DNA of 64,000 nt, taken from assembly GCA_007745635.1 (NCBI GenBank), contig CP036272.1:883532-947531 (forward strand). The letters run 5' to 3'. Origin of the DNA: Stieleria bergensis (GTDB lineage: Bacteria > Planctomycetota > Planctomycetia > Pirellulales > Pirellulaceae). Each line of letters opens with the position of its first letter. Within the stretch, counting starts at the first letter, position 1. Below the pieces are notes generated by a model. The model searched no databases, had not been told where the DNA came from, and worked only from the letters and a program-made list of their open reading frames with translations. This document shows, one piece after another, positions 35,942 through 45,038 of this stretch. Both the position numbers and the translations under genes were made by a program.

Positions 35942-37807
35942 TTATGGGGTTGATTGAGCGCCTTGCAGGGCGTCAGTGCCGAGACGCTGGAAAACTTTGC
36001 GTTGCACCTCAGTCATGGCGGGCACGCGACGGAAGGAAACTTGATCGGTCAGCACGGGATAGTACGCCGCTCCTGAGCCGGGGAGATCCATGAGGTAAAC
36101 GCCGGCGGCATCCTTCGCTTGCCAGCGATTTTCATTCAGCTGCCACTGCACTCGGTCGATGCTCTTTTGCGGCGACGTGTCGTCATGGAAGATAATGACT
36201 GAAGCAAGGCGACCTGCAGGAAGTCGCCGAGTCCGATCCACCGCTTCGATGGAGCTTCCGTCTGGCGGTGCGAGCTTGCAGACGATCAAGCGAATGTCGC
36301 CGCCTTGGCCCACGAGCTTTTCAAGCTGTGTCATGCTTGACGCAGATTTCACGTGGTATCCCATTTCGGCCAAGATCGATTCTTCGATGCTGATCACTTG
36401 AGGGCGAGTCTCCAACACGATGGCAATCGGCTTCTCGGTCAGTGCAGACATCTCGCTAAGCGTCTTGCGATAGAAGCTTTGGCGTGGGAATGAAAACTCC
36501 GGGGATTGCTCCAAGACCTGATGGATCAGTGCTGCTGCTTCAAAGCGAATGATGGGATACGGGTTGGACACCAGATCGACCAACGCACTTGATCCACCAC
36601 CGGACTCTTGAACCAAGTAGTCGCGTGGGTTCGCCGGATCGATGGTGTTTTGCAATAAACGCAGGATGCCAAGCACGGCCGGCATGTTGTCTTTGGCCTG
36701 ACTCATCACCGCCAGCAAGTTCTTTGTGGTCAGCTGGCCAGGGTACAGGCCCTGGACCGTTTTGATTTGATCCGGGTCGCCCCATTGTGGATCGGCGATC
36801 AACCGGTAAGCCAAGTCGCAGGCCAACACTTGGCGTTGATCGGAAATGGGTAGCTCGCCAATGCGTCGCAGACGTTGGGCGGCGTCATAGACATTTCGAT
36901 AACGCAAGAAGAATTCGGTGCTTGCTGCCTCGGTCACGGCGCTACGTTGTGCGTTGACCGACCACAGCATGGCTGGTTTCAAATCGCGCGGCGTGTTGTC
37001 GGCAATTTGCTGAGCCGTGTTCAGGGCTCGCACGAGTTGTTGCCGAGCGAGGTCACGTGTGATTCCGTTGCCAATCAGTGCCCGAGCCACTTGAGTTTCG
37101 CTGTCACTGGCATCAACCGCAAACGCGGCACTGAGTGAATTGTTTACCGCAGCCTCTGATGAGAGTCGTTGCAGGACGCGCAAGACGTTGCCGCGGACAG
37201 TTTCGTTGCCGTAGGTGGAAAGTTGATCGGCTGCATTGACGGACTGTTCACCAAAGCTCTTGAGCAATCCCACCGCTTGGTTGTACTGATTGCCTTGGAT
37301 TCCCTGGCCGATCGCTTCTAAGAGAATTTCGATGGAGGCATTGCCACCACTGATCAATGTGCGTCGAGCACTGAGAGTTTCATCGACGCTGTCGCCAGCG
37401 AGTTGTTTCAGTGCTGCGGAGAGACGTTGCCGATCGTGCAGAAAGTCGTCCGTGCCTTGCAGGATCTTGTCCAATCCCGCTCGGCCACCATCCGTTAATC
37501 CGTCATGCAGTGAGATTCGCAGCAGGGTGTCTTTGCCAATCAATTCGGCTGCTTCGGCCAGTTTGTCGTTCTCTTTGATGGTGCTGTAGGTGGCCAGCCA
37601 ATGGTCCACTTCGGACCAGCTTCCGATCCGAGCCAGGGCGCCAATTGCAAAGGCGCGATCTCGACCACCGGCCGAGGCCGTGGAATCCAGTTGCCGTACC
37701 AATTCTGCTCTCGGCGACTGAGTTTCATCAGGGGCCTGGCCCTCCACCGCGTGCGGTGAGGCAACCAAAATCAACAGGGAGGCGAGCAAAATCAGGTGCA
37801 GCCGCAT
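35942..37807 (-). CDS. Exported helical-repeat protein with degenerate receiver-like domain
   Basis: This 621-residue protein has a signal peptide (about 3-23, cleavage near VEG-QAP). Residues 30-450 are helical repeat-like with Ala/Leu periodicity, similar to HEAT or ARM arrays. Residues 459-545 follow the receiver-domain pattern: IAIVLETRP, then ILAEMGYHVKSASS, then DIRLIVCKLAPPDG. The acidic pocket is lost (LE where DD is expected), and the phospho-acceptor is K511 rather than Asp. The last 70 residues are unassigned. A pseudo-receiver outside the cytoplasm would be odd. Function unknown. Confidence 0.6.
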   Translation of the reverse strand: MRLHLILLASLLILVASPHAVEGQAPDETQSPRAELVRQLDSTASAGGRDRAFAIGALARIGSWSEVDHWLATYSTIKENDKLAEAAELIGKDTLLRISLHDGLTDGGRAGLDKILQGTDDFLHDRQRLSAALKQLAGDSVDETLSARRTLISGGNASIEILLEAIGQGIQGNQYNQAVGLLKSFGEQSVNAADQLSTYGNETVRGNVLRVLQRLSSEAAVNNSLSAAFAVDASDSETQVARALIGNGITRDLARQQLVRALNTAQQIADNTPRDLKPAMLWSVNAQRSAVTEAASTEFFLRYRNVYDAAQRLRRIGELPISDQRQVLACDLAYRLIADPQWGDPDQIKTVQGLYPGQLTTKNLLAVMSQAKDNMPAVLGILRLLQNTIDPANPRDYLVQESGGGSSALVDLVSNPYPIIRFEAAALIHQVLEQSPEFSFPRQSFYRKTLSEMSALTEKPIAIVLETRPQVISIEESILAEMGYHVKSASSMTQLEKLVGQGGDIRLIVCKLAPPDGSSIEAVDRTRRLPAGRLASVIIFHDDTSPQKSIDRVQWQLNENRWQAKDAAGVYLMDLPGSGAAYYPVLTDQVSFRRVPAMTEVQRKVFQRLGTDALQGAQSTP

Positions 37808-38072
37808 GACGGATCCAGAAGGGGCGAAGGTGGCTTGGCGAGCGATTCTCGGGAAATTGCCGATTGAACCGCCGAACCGATGGAACAGCCGAAGAGGCGG
37901 TGAGTTTAGATTCGGCGTTTAGCGCGTTGTATCTTAATCACCTGGCTCAGAAATTGCGCCCACTGTCACGTCGAGCCCTGGTTTTCCGTCATGCGCGACG
38001 GGAAATCACCTCACGAGGCCAGGCGAAGCGGCATCCCGCCACTTCAGTGACTCTCTCGCAGGGCATGATTGA

Positions 38073-39155
38073 CTACAGCAAGTGATCACGGCCGGAGGAC
38101 TGTAGCGCTTTGACAGCCTCGCGAACCCGTTCTTCTTCACTTTTGGGAGCCACCAGGGTCGCTCCTTCGGTTTGCACGATGATCAAGTCCTTGACGCCGA
38201 TCGTGACGACCGTGTGGTCTGGATTGGAGTACACGATCGTGTCACGGGTGTCGATGCCTAGGTGATCGCCCACCACCGTATTGCCACTTGGATCACTGGG
38301 ATGTAAACGACCCAGTGATTGCCAGCTGCCGACGTCGTCCCATTTGAATGGAGCTTCAATCACACAAACATTGGGATAGTTTTCCATCACGGCGTAATCA
38401 ATGCTCGTGCCTTCGATGGCACAGAACTCGTCTTTCAGCACTTGCTCGTATTCCGGAGTGCCGATCGCTTGGGCGATGGTTTGGATGTGTTGGAACATTG
38501 CGGGCTGGTTTTGCTTCAGAGCATCCAGAATGGTGGAGGCTTTCCATAGAAAGATTCCACTGTTCCAATAGAAGTCGCCTGACTCAAGATACTGCGTTGC
38601 CGTCTGGCGATCGGGTTTCTCGCGGAAGCGTTCGACGTCAAAACTGGGCGCCAGTTGGTGACTTGAATCGAGTTCGCTGCCGCGCTGGATGTAGCCGAAC
38701 GATTCAGCGGGATACGTGGGCTGAATGCCGAACGTCACGATCCGAGTGGGATCTTCGTTGACCAACGTTTCGGCGGCGCTAATGGCATCGCAAAACTGGT
38801 CGTTGGTTCCAATCACGTGATCCGAAGGCATGACGACCATCAGGCCTTCGGGGTCTTTTGCTGCGACAAGCGCCGCAGCCAAGCCGATGCAGGGTGCCGT
38901 GTCTCGCTTGGCTGGTTCACCGACTAAGTTCTCCCGTGGCATGTTGGGCAGTTGCTTGGCGATTGCGTCCACCAGAATTTCGTTTGTCACAATCATTTGG
39001 CGATCACTGGGGATCAGCGATTCGATTCGCTCGCTGGTCGCTTGGATCATGGTGCTTTCGCCGGCCAGTGGCAGCAGTTGTTTCGGCACAAGTTTGCGAC
39101 TTGCTGGCCAAAAACGCGTTCCGCTACCACCTGCCATAATCACTGCATGAAGCAT
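38073..39155 (-). CDS. manC: Mannose-1-phosphate guanylyltransferase
   Basis: The 360-residue enzyme makes GDP-mannose from mannose-1-phosphate and GTP for polysaccharides and glycoconjugates. The nucleotide signature is GGSGTRFWPASR (9-20), followed by PKQLLPL. EPAKRDTAPCIGLAA and MPSDHVI are conserved. FREKPD and YWNSGIFLW are the sugar-binding segments. It has only the nucleotidyltransferase domain and lacks the isomerase cupin of bifunctional ManC. The open frame continues 14 codons upstream, but ATG 39155 gives the standard start. Confidence 0.93.
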   Translation of the reverse strand: MLHAVIMAGGSGTRFWPASRKLVPKQLLPLAGESTMIQATSERIESLIPSDRQMIVTNEILVDAIAKQLPNMPRENLVGEPAKRDTAPCIGLAAALVAAKDPEGLMVVMPSDHVIGTNDQFCDAISAAETLVNEDPTRIVTFGIQPTYPAESFGYIQRGSELDSSHQLAPSFDVERFREKPDRQTATQYLESGDFYWNSGIFLWKASTILDALKQNQPAMFQHIQTIAQAIGTPEYEQVLKDEFCAIEGTSIDYAVMENYPNVCVIEAPFKWDDVGSWQSLGRLHPSDPSGNTVVGDHLGIDTRDTIVYSNPDHTVVTIGVKDLIIVQTEGATLVAPKSEEERVREAVKALQSSGRDHLL

Positions 39156-39193
39156 GTTGCTTGTCTCCTGGTTGAGGCATTGCCTGACTTGAT

Positions 39194-40009
39194 TCACTCG
39201 GCGGCGGGTGCGTTTTCGTCACCCGGTTTCAAGGCCCAGAAGTCCAGCACGCGAGGTCGTTCCAGCACGGGGCCGATCAGTTTCACGAACGCTTCGTGGT
39301 CCAGGTGTGGTAAGTACGTCTCGCGTCCCTTTTCGCTGTCAAAGGTGACAAGGAAGGCGTGGGTGAACCCGTCGTCGTGTTTCTCTGGGCTGTTGTTCTG
39401 GCCCCATTCAAAGGCCTTGATGGCGTCGATCTTTCCAGGCAAGGCTGCAAACGCGTCTTCGACTTCCTTGATCTTGGCTGGGTCCGCGTCAGCTTTGAAC
39501 TGAAAGAACACCGCGTGCTGCAATGCTTTCTCTGGATGCTGTTGGCTAGGGTCACCCCAGTAATCAATCACAAACACGTCTTCCATATGGGGACGCAGGA
39601 CGTCTCCGAACGCTTTGTGTGCTGGGTGCGGCAGGTAAGTCTTGCGGCCCGCGTCGTCTGCGAAGGTCAGCAGGAAGCAGTGAGTGAATCCATCGTTGAA
39701 GCCTTCGGGGCTGTTGTTGACGCCATACTGGAAATCCGTGATCGCGTCGATTTTGCTGGGCAGGGCTGCAAAGGCATCCACGACTTCTTGGACTTGTTCC
39801 GGAGTCGATTCGTCCTTGAAGGCAAAGAAAACTGCGTGGCGAAGCATACCGGTCTTCTGTGTGTCGGTGGTGGAGGTCTCGTCTGCTGGTGTGCCTGTTT
39901 CCGTCGGCGCACCCGATTCCGTTGGCGATTCGGGAAGATCAGACGACTGATTGCAGCCAATCAATGTGGCCGCTGCCAAACAAACAACTGAAGCGAGGAA
40001 GTGCCGCAT
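39194..40009 (-). CDS. Lipoprotein with two Dabb domains
   Basis: The 271-residue protein has a lipoprotein signal ending LIGC, an acidic Thr/Ser/Glu linker (about 20-52), then two stress-responsive alpha-beta barrel (Dabb) domains: about 55-150 and 162-255. Each starts with HAVFF and contains NNSPE...DGFTH and a YLPH motif. Dabb domains pair as dimers, so one chain may make a pseudo-dimer. It lies 38 bp upstream of manC on the same strand. Role unknown. Confidence 0.88.
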   Translation of the reverse strand: MRHFLASVVCLAAATLIGCNQSSDLPESPTESGAPTETGTPADETSTTDTQKTGMLRHAVFFAFKDESTPEQVQEVVDAFAALPSKIDAITDFQYGVNNSPEGFNDGFTHCFLLTFADDAGRKTYLPHPAHKAFGDVLRPHMEDVFVIDYWGDPSQQHPEKALQHAVFFQFKADADPAKIKEVEDAFAALPGKIDAIKAFEWGQNNSPEKHDDGFTHAFLVTFDSEKGRETYLPHLDHEAFVKLIGPVLERPRVLDFWALKPGDENAPAAE

Positions 40010-40207
40010 GTGGGAGCTCCTGGACGCGATCGTCGCGTCAATGTGTGAGGATGGGGCAGGGGAGTGAATGGGCTGGTGAGTCTATCTTACCAGGCAGTGT
40101 TTTGAAATGTTTCCGGGGAATGAAATCAGCCGCCGCACGCGTGGCTCGATGTTTTTGAGCACAGGGTTGTCGTTGGCGGCATTTGCTTCCTCGTTGGCTT
40201 AGTCAGG

Positions 40208-41176
40208 TTACTCGTTGGATTCAGTGGGTCCTGGTTCCTCTGTGACGGCTTCACGCAGTCGCTCTTGTTGCATCAACAACTTCTTTTGGTACCGGCTTTG
40301 GACAACGTCGACCACGATCAAGACGAACAAGACAAAGTAGAACGTGCTCTTGGCCATTGCTTCGACGTGATAGCCAAACAGTTCTAGCTTTGCCAAGTGA
40401 CCACCTTCGCTGACCAACATGACGCCTACGATAAACAGGATGAACAGGCCCAGGACTTCATACATCCGATTCTTCTTGAGAAACGCGGAGACATGATCGG
40501 CAAGGAAGATCATCAGCAAGCCGCTGATGACAATGGCGACGGCCATGATGGCTTTGTTGTCGGTCAACGCTTTGGCGCTGAGGATGGAATCGAATGAAAA
40601 GACCAAGTTCATGGTGACAATCAAGGCGATGGCTTTGCCGACCGAGTTGCCTTTCTTTGCGTGAGGTTCGTCTTGGTCCAGGTTCGGGATCGCCAGCAAG
40701 TGATAGATTTCTTTCAATGCGGTCCACAGAATAAATGCTCCACCACCGATCACAATCAGTGCGTGGCCGCTCATTTGCATCGTGATGGCCTTGGTGTTGC
40801 AGTCAAAGAACGACTCCTCCAGGATCTCCAGCAGCGCGAGGACGATGTACAGCAGGACGATGCGAAATACAATCGCCAGGCCGATGCCCCATCTGCGCAC
40901 GTTGGATTGGTGTTCTTCGGGAACACGTTTGCTTTCAATGGAAATGTAAAGCAGATTGTCAAAGCCCAGTACGGCTTGCAGCAAGACCAGCATCAGTAGG
41001 GTCATGATGCCACCGATGCTGAAGAGCGATTCGGCCGTGGCTTCGGCGCTGCCCGCGGTGGCTTCAGCCAGCGGCAGCCAATGATTCCAGCTGAGCGAGC
41101 TCAGCCACTGCGTGGCATCGGCAAATTGCAGGGACAGATTCAATTGACTGAGGATGTCTGGCTCCAACCCGATCAT
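40208..41176 (-). CDS. TerC family integral membrane protein
   Basis: Started at ATG 41176 (a TTG at 41221 is possible), this is a 322-residue membrane protein with about seven helices. GFDNLLYISI and VFSFDSILSA carry the paired acidic residues typical of TerC/Alx-type proteins, which export manganese or assist metal handling during membrane protein biogenesis. A loop rich in charged residues follows helix 1, and the C-terminal tail is acidic. A structured hairpin lies in its upstream region (41265-41308). Confidence 0.9.
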   Translation of the reverse strand: MIGLEPDILSQLNLSLQFADATQWLSSLSWNHWLPLAEATAGSAEATAESLFSIGGIMTLLMLVLLQAVLGFDNLLYISIESKRVPEEHQSNVRRWGIGLAIVFRIVLLYIVLALLEILEESFFDCNTKAITMQMSGHALIVIGGGAFILWTALKEIYHLLAIPNLDQDEPHAKKGNSVGKAIALIVTMNLVFSFDSILSAKALTDNKAIMAVAIVISGLLMIFLADHVSAFLKKNRMYEVLGLFILFIVGVMLVSEGGHLAKLELFGYHVEAMAKSTFYFVLFVLIVVDVVQSRYQKKLLMQQERLREAVTEEPGPTESNE

Positions 41177-41264
41177 GTGATGGTCTCGATGGCTGTGTTG
41201 GTGAAGTAGGGACGTCCGCAAAGACGCCGCAAGCAGTGAAGAATCAAGGCGAAACGTTCAAGGC

Positions 41265-41308
41265 AAAAACTGCCGTCACTTGGGGCGCAGTGCAGGATGG
41301 CAGTTTTT
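41265..41308 (-). promoter_or_regulatory. Structured hairpin in terC upstream region
   Basis: AAAAACTGCC (41265-41274) pairs with GGCAGTTTTT (41299-41308), and an inner CACT/AGTG stem lies inside. On the minus strand it would sit about 90-130 bases before the terC start, extendable by GGC/GCC pairs with one bulge. It has the form of an intrinsic terminator followed by a T-run, yet the gap is divergent. I could not match it to the yybP-ykoY manganese riboswitch. Confidence 0.5.
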
Positions 41309-41541
41309 AGCCAATCCATCCAGGGGAGCGCCCCGATTTTGCCCTGGGATCCTGATTGCGATTTGCTGCACGGAGTGAAGAGTTCCGTGATGGTTTCGGC
41401 TGTTGTCCAGCGGACAGTTCTTCTGGCGTCTGCGAATGGAGGCTGGCCAACTTGAGAGGCCTGCGTGTTATCATTGGAAACGGTGATCAGCGCTGAGTCT
41501 GGTCGTTTTCTTCTTGCATCACTTGATGGACTTTCCTAGAT

Positions 41542-42336
41542 ATGAACGTTTCTCGATTTCCCCTGGTCGTGGCTCTGGCGGCTTTGTCTGTGTTTGCGGT
41601 GGGGTCGAAGGCCCAAGCACAATCGGACGCCAAGCAGCAGTACGTTGAAGTTCGCACCTATCATTTGGGCGAAAACGGAGACGCCAAGGCGGTTGACCAA
41701 TACTTGAGTATGGCGCTTTTGCCGGCCCTGAACCGACAGGGCATCCGTCCCGTCGGTGTTTTCACGCAAGCGCCTGCGGATAAGAACGAGCAGAAAATCG
41801 TTGTGGTCACGATTCCCTACGACAGTGCTGATCAGATGACCAAGGTTGCCATGGAGCTGCAGGGTGACAAACGCTATCAGGCCGATGCGGAAAGCTATCT
41901 CAATCGAGAACCAAGAGACGCTCCCTTTGCCAGGATTTCAAGCGAGCTGTTGGTGGGGATGAAGTGTTGGCCGGAGGTGACGGTGGAGAAGAATGTGCTG
42001 GAGAACAAAGATCGCGTTTATGAGTTGCGTTTGTATGAAAGTGCCAACGAGCGTCGCGGGAATCTTAAGGTTGAGATGTTCAACAACGGCGAAGTACCCA
42101 TCTTCTTGGATTGTGGCATCACGCCGATCTTCATTGGCCAGGCTTTGATCGGACCTCAGACACCCAACTTGACTTACTTGACGGTGTATCCCAATGAAGA
42201 AGCTCGTGGCAAAGCCTGGGATGCTTTTCGGGTGCATCCCGATTGGCAGGTCTTGAAGAAGGTCGCCAAGTACAAGGGCACGGTCAGCAAGATTGACCTG
42301 TTTGTCTTGCAGCCTGCGGCTTATTCGCAGATGTAA
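41542..42336 (+). CDS. Exported NIPSNAP family protein
   Basis: The 264-residue protein has a signal peptide (about 4-27, cleavage near AQA-QSD). The first NIPSNAP domain starts YVEVRTYHLGE, and the second RVYELRLYESANERRG near residue 155. NIPSNAP is a ferredoxin-like fold related to Dabb; bacterial roles are mostly unknown. Exported two-domain NIPSNAPs are frequent in planctomycetes. Confidence 0.88.
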   Translation: MNVSRFPLVVALAALSVFAVGSKAQAQSDAKQQYVEVRTYHLGENGDAKAVDQYLSMALLPALNRQGIRPVGVFTQAPADKNEQKIVVVTIPYDSADQMTKVAMELQGDKRYQADAESYLNREPRDAPFARISSELLVGMKCWPEVTVEKNVLENKDRVYELRLYESANERRGNLKVEMFNNGEVPIFLDCGITPIFIGQALIGPQTPNLTYLTVYPNEEARGKAWDAFRVHPDWQVLKKVAKYKGTVSKIDLFVLQPAAYSQM

Positions 42337-42387
42337 AACGCAGGCCAAGGGTGGTCTGGCGAACAGCCCAAGGCACTCAAGACGCAT

Positions 42388-42417
42388 CAAAAAAGGGTGC
42401 GTGACAAGCACGCACCC
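42388..42417 (-). terminator. Intrinsic terminator of the desaturase gene
   Basis: GGGTGCGTG (42395-42403) pairs with CACGCACCC (42409-42417) with a five-base loop. On the minus strand a run of six T follows the stem. It lies just past the desaturase stop and, in the convergent gap, may also slow transcription from the NIPSNAP gene. Confidence 0.88.
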
Positions 42418-42434
42418 CACCGAAGCCGCGGAGT

Positions 42435-43505
42435 TTAGCTCGCTGCTTTGTTCGTTTCTTGCTTGGCTTTCTTTTCCGCTGCGGTACGATAATCCACCAC
42501 GTCCCAGACCAGGCCTAATGCTCGCAAGACACGAATGGCTTGCCAGGTGATGTCAAACTCCCACCAGCGGTGGCCGTGCTTTGCCATACGTGGCCAAGCA
42601 TGGTGATTGTTGTGCCAGCCTTCACCATAAGCGACGATTGCAACCAGCCAGTTGTTGCGACTGTCATCTGTGGTTTCGTAGTTTCGGTAGCCCCAGATGT
42701 GAGAGGCACTGTTGACCATCCAGGTGGCGTGCAACACGAAGACCAAGCGGACAAACAGTCCCCAGACCAACAGTGAAGCACCCAAGCTTGGGCCACCGAT
42801 TGCCCAGCCGATGCCAAGCAGGATCAGACCGCTCAGAATGTGCAGTGGCAGGAACAAGTAGTCCAGCATTCGCATGCCGCGTTCTCGATACAAGTCTGGA
42901 GCCCACTTTTTCATGTACGCTTCGCGATCGTCATCGTAGGTGTGGAAGGCCAGCCAGAACATGTGGCTCCACAGGCCGCCGTCGTGAGGCGAGTGCGGGT
43001 CACCTTGCAAGTCGCTAAACTTGTGGTGTTTGCGGTGATCAGAGACCCAGCTTAGTGGCGAGCCTTCACCGGCCATGGTGCCGATGGTTGCCAAGGTGTA
43101 ACGCAGCCATGGTTTGGTTTTCATTCCTGAGTGGGTCAGCAGTCGGTGATAGCCCAGGCAGATTCCGATGCTCCCGGTTAGCCAGTGAAATCCCACGGCA
43201 GTCCAGAATCCAGCCCAGGTGAACGTGAAGGGGGCTGCGGCGATGACGACCACGTGAGCCAGCGTCAGCCAGATGGCAGCGGCCCAAGAAATATTGTTCT
43301 TGCGGCGGCGCGAAGAAGCTGGCGGCTCAGTTGAAGTGGCTGATCGTTTGCTAGGCTGATCGTCTGCTGGCTCAGTCAATGGGTCAACAACGTCATCTTG
43401 AGTAGGGGGGCTCAGAGTTGTCTGAGTCGGTCCGCCGTCGAGTTCATTTTCCAGAGCAACCGGGTCTTGTTCAGACTCAGTTTTTGGCTCGATCGCGTTG
43501 GCCAT
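42435..43505 (-). CDS. Acyl-CoA delta-9-type desaturase
   Basis: The ATG at 43505 follows AGGAAG and gives 356 residues; 70 more upstream codons are open but unlikely. A polar acidic N-terminus (about 70 residues) precedes the membrane desaturase. The three histidine boxes that hold the di-iron centre are HRLLTH (120-125), HRKHH (157-161) and HNNHH (298-302). Membrane helices lie near 75-110 and 215-262. It introduces a double bond into a fatty acyl-CoA chain at the membrane. The start is followed downstream by an intrinsic terminator after the stop. Confidence 0.94.
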   Translation of the reverse strand: MANAIEPKTESEQDPVALENELDGGPTQTTLSPPTQDDVVDPLTEPADDQPSKRSATSTEPPASSRRRKNNISWAAAIWLTLAHVVVIAAAPFTFTWAGFWTAVGFHWLTGSIGICLGYHRLLTHSGMKTKPWLRYTLATIGTMAGEGSPLSWVSDHRKHHKFSDLQGDPHSPHDGGLWSHMFWLAFHTYDDDREAYMKKWAPDLYRERGMRMLDYLFLPLHILSGLILLGIGWAIGGPSLGASLLVWGLFVRLVFVLHATWMVNSASHIWGYRNYETTDDSRNNWLVAIVAYGEGWHNNHHAWPRMAKHGHRWWEFDITWQAIRVLRALGLVWDVVDYRTAAEKKAKQETNKAAS

Positions 43506-45038
43506 GGGGTGTACTTCCTGCATGATGTCTGGTTGGTCACGCCCGCACGACAGTAGCATGCGGCGTTTCAAAGGTGCAGGAATTCTATCGGTTGCAGGCG
43601 GCTGCTCTGTCACGCCGACGACCAAAGTTTGTAACGGTGATGTAAAAGATTCAGTCGTGTCCTGTGCAGTGAGGGAATTCGGGGGGCGAAGGGCCTGGGA
43701 CAAGGGGTGCGACAACTTGTACTTGCTGGCAGCGGGGCGTCGTCAAAGCAGTGGATCACCGCCGTGAGTGCCCCGTTGAGTTGGGATGGAATCGAGCGTT
43801 CTAGAGTCCCGGCCGACCGGGGCGTGGCCGGATCAGCCCGTCTCGGCATGATTTTCACGACAGGGACAGTCCCCGTTGCCGGAAGCTTCCCCTTTCCTGC
43901 AGGGCCTCCATACTTCGCCATTTGTCTATCCTCGCATTGCTTCAAGGCGGGGACAGTCCCCGCCTCGAATCAATTTCAGGATGGGGACAGTCCCCGCTGC
44001 GAATCCGGTTGCGAATCATTTCAGGATGGGGACAGTCCCGGTGGTCGATGCGGCGAGGACATGTGTTCGCGAGGCTGTCCGCAGGCGTTTCTTGAGTTCA
44101 GGATGGGGACAGTCCCGGTTGCTGGGGTGGTCCCGGTTGCTGCGGAGTTGCCTAGCTTTCGCAGGGCTCCTGGGTTCCTTAGGCTTTGCGTTCGGGCTAA
44201 TTTCGGTCTGGTTTTCAAAGCGGTGGGGATTTCTGGGCGCGGTTCATGCTTTCGCTCGGGACGAGGTGTGGGCGCGGCCGTCGACGGCGGTCAGAGGCGG
44301 CGTCTCACGTTTGTTGAAGCGGCAAAGTTAGCCCAGGTGAATCGACCATTTTCAGGCTGCTTCACGGACTGCGGATTGGTCGTTTCAACTCGACAGAACT
44401 TTCCTTGGCTGCCGAAAAACAGGTGTTGCCAGCTCGAGTTGGCTCGACAGTCAGCTCGATGCTGCTTTGAGTGGGATTGTGCCACGAAGATGAAAGTTCG
44501 CTTGTCTTCCGTGGGCGACCACGTGCTTTGGTTTTTGCACAAGCGGTTGGGCTTTCGATCACTCGAGAAGTCCAACCGCTTTTTGTTTCCACCGCCCGCC
44601 CCGCCTGCCACTCCACCAAAGTCTCTCCAGCCGCCCCGAATTGGGAAATCAAGACCTCAGAAGGGCATGGAACGAACCGTCAAAACCGTCAAGATCGGGG
44701 TTGGCGACGGGGAACTGCCTGACCGCATCGTGAAATTTCGAAAAATCCGTGTTTCCCAAACTTCTTCAGGACGCTTTTCACTTGGTGTGGGCATGCTGCC
44801 GAACTATGCTGAAAGTGACTTTGAGGAAAGATTTGCGAAAATCCCCTGGGGAATTCGGGACGCAAATCAAACGCCTTCTTCCTCATAAGTTCTGTTTCAC
44901 CTCCGGTAACCGCTGGCAGACGATTTGAAGCATTGTCCATTTGGTTGCTGACTAATCGGTGATTGCATCCCCAATTCCACGGCGAAACGGAGCCCAACAA
45001 GACGCTCCATTTGGCCTCATCGCACAAGGAAATTGAAC
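43506..45038. other. 1.5 kb non-coding region with palindromic repeats
   Basis: No convincing gene was found on either strand. ORFs of up to 393 codons exist (43707-44888 plus) but have low-complexity, repeat-derived peptides such as GTVPVAG and no protein character. The main structure is the GGGGACAGTCCC array at 43863-44116. A purine/Pro-rich stretch lies near 44590-44630. Confidence 0.6.
43863..44116. repeat. Array of five GGGGACAGTCCC palindromes
   Basis: The palindrome appears at 43863-43874, 43949-43961, 43983-43995, 44028-44039 and 44105-44116. Three copies share the longer string TTCAGGATGGGGACAGTCCC. Spacing is irregular (about 34-86 bp), so this is not a CRISPR or minisatellite. 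Partial copies occur at about 2530, 21960 and 22440. Confidence 0.9.

Noticed and set aside
41177-41541. Manganese riboswitch (yybP-ykoY) upstream of terC
   Set aside because: The hairpin at 41265 lacks the conserved loop sequences of that class.
43707-44888. 393-codon plus-strand ORF
   Set aside because: The peptide is produced by repeated GGGGACAGTCCC units (GTVPVAG), with no homologous pattern or ribosome site.
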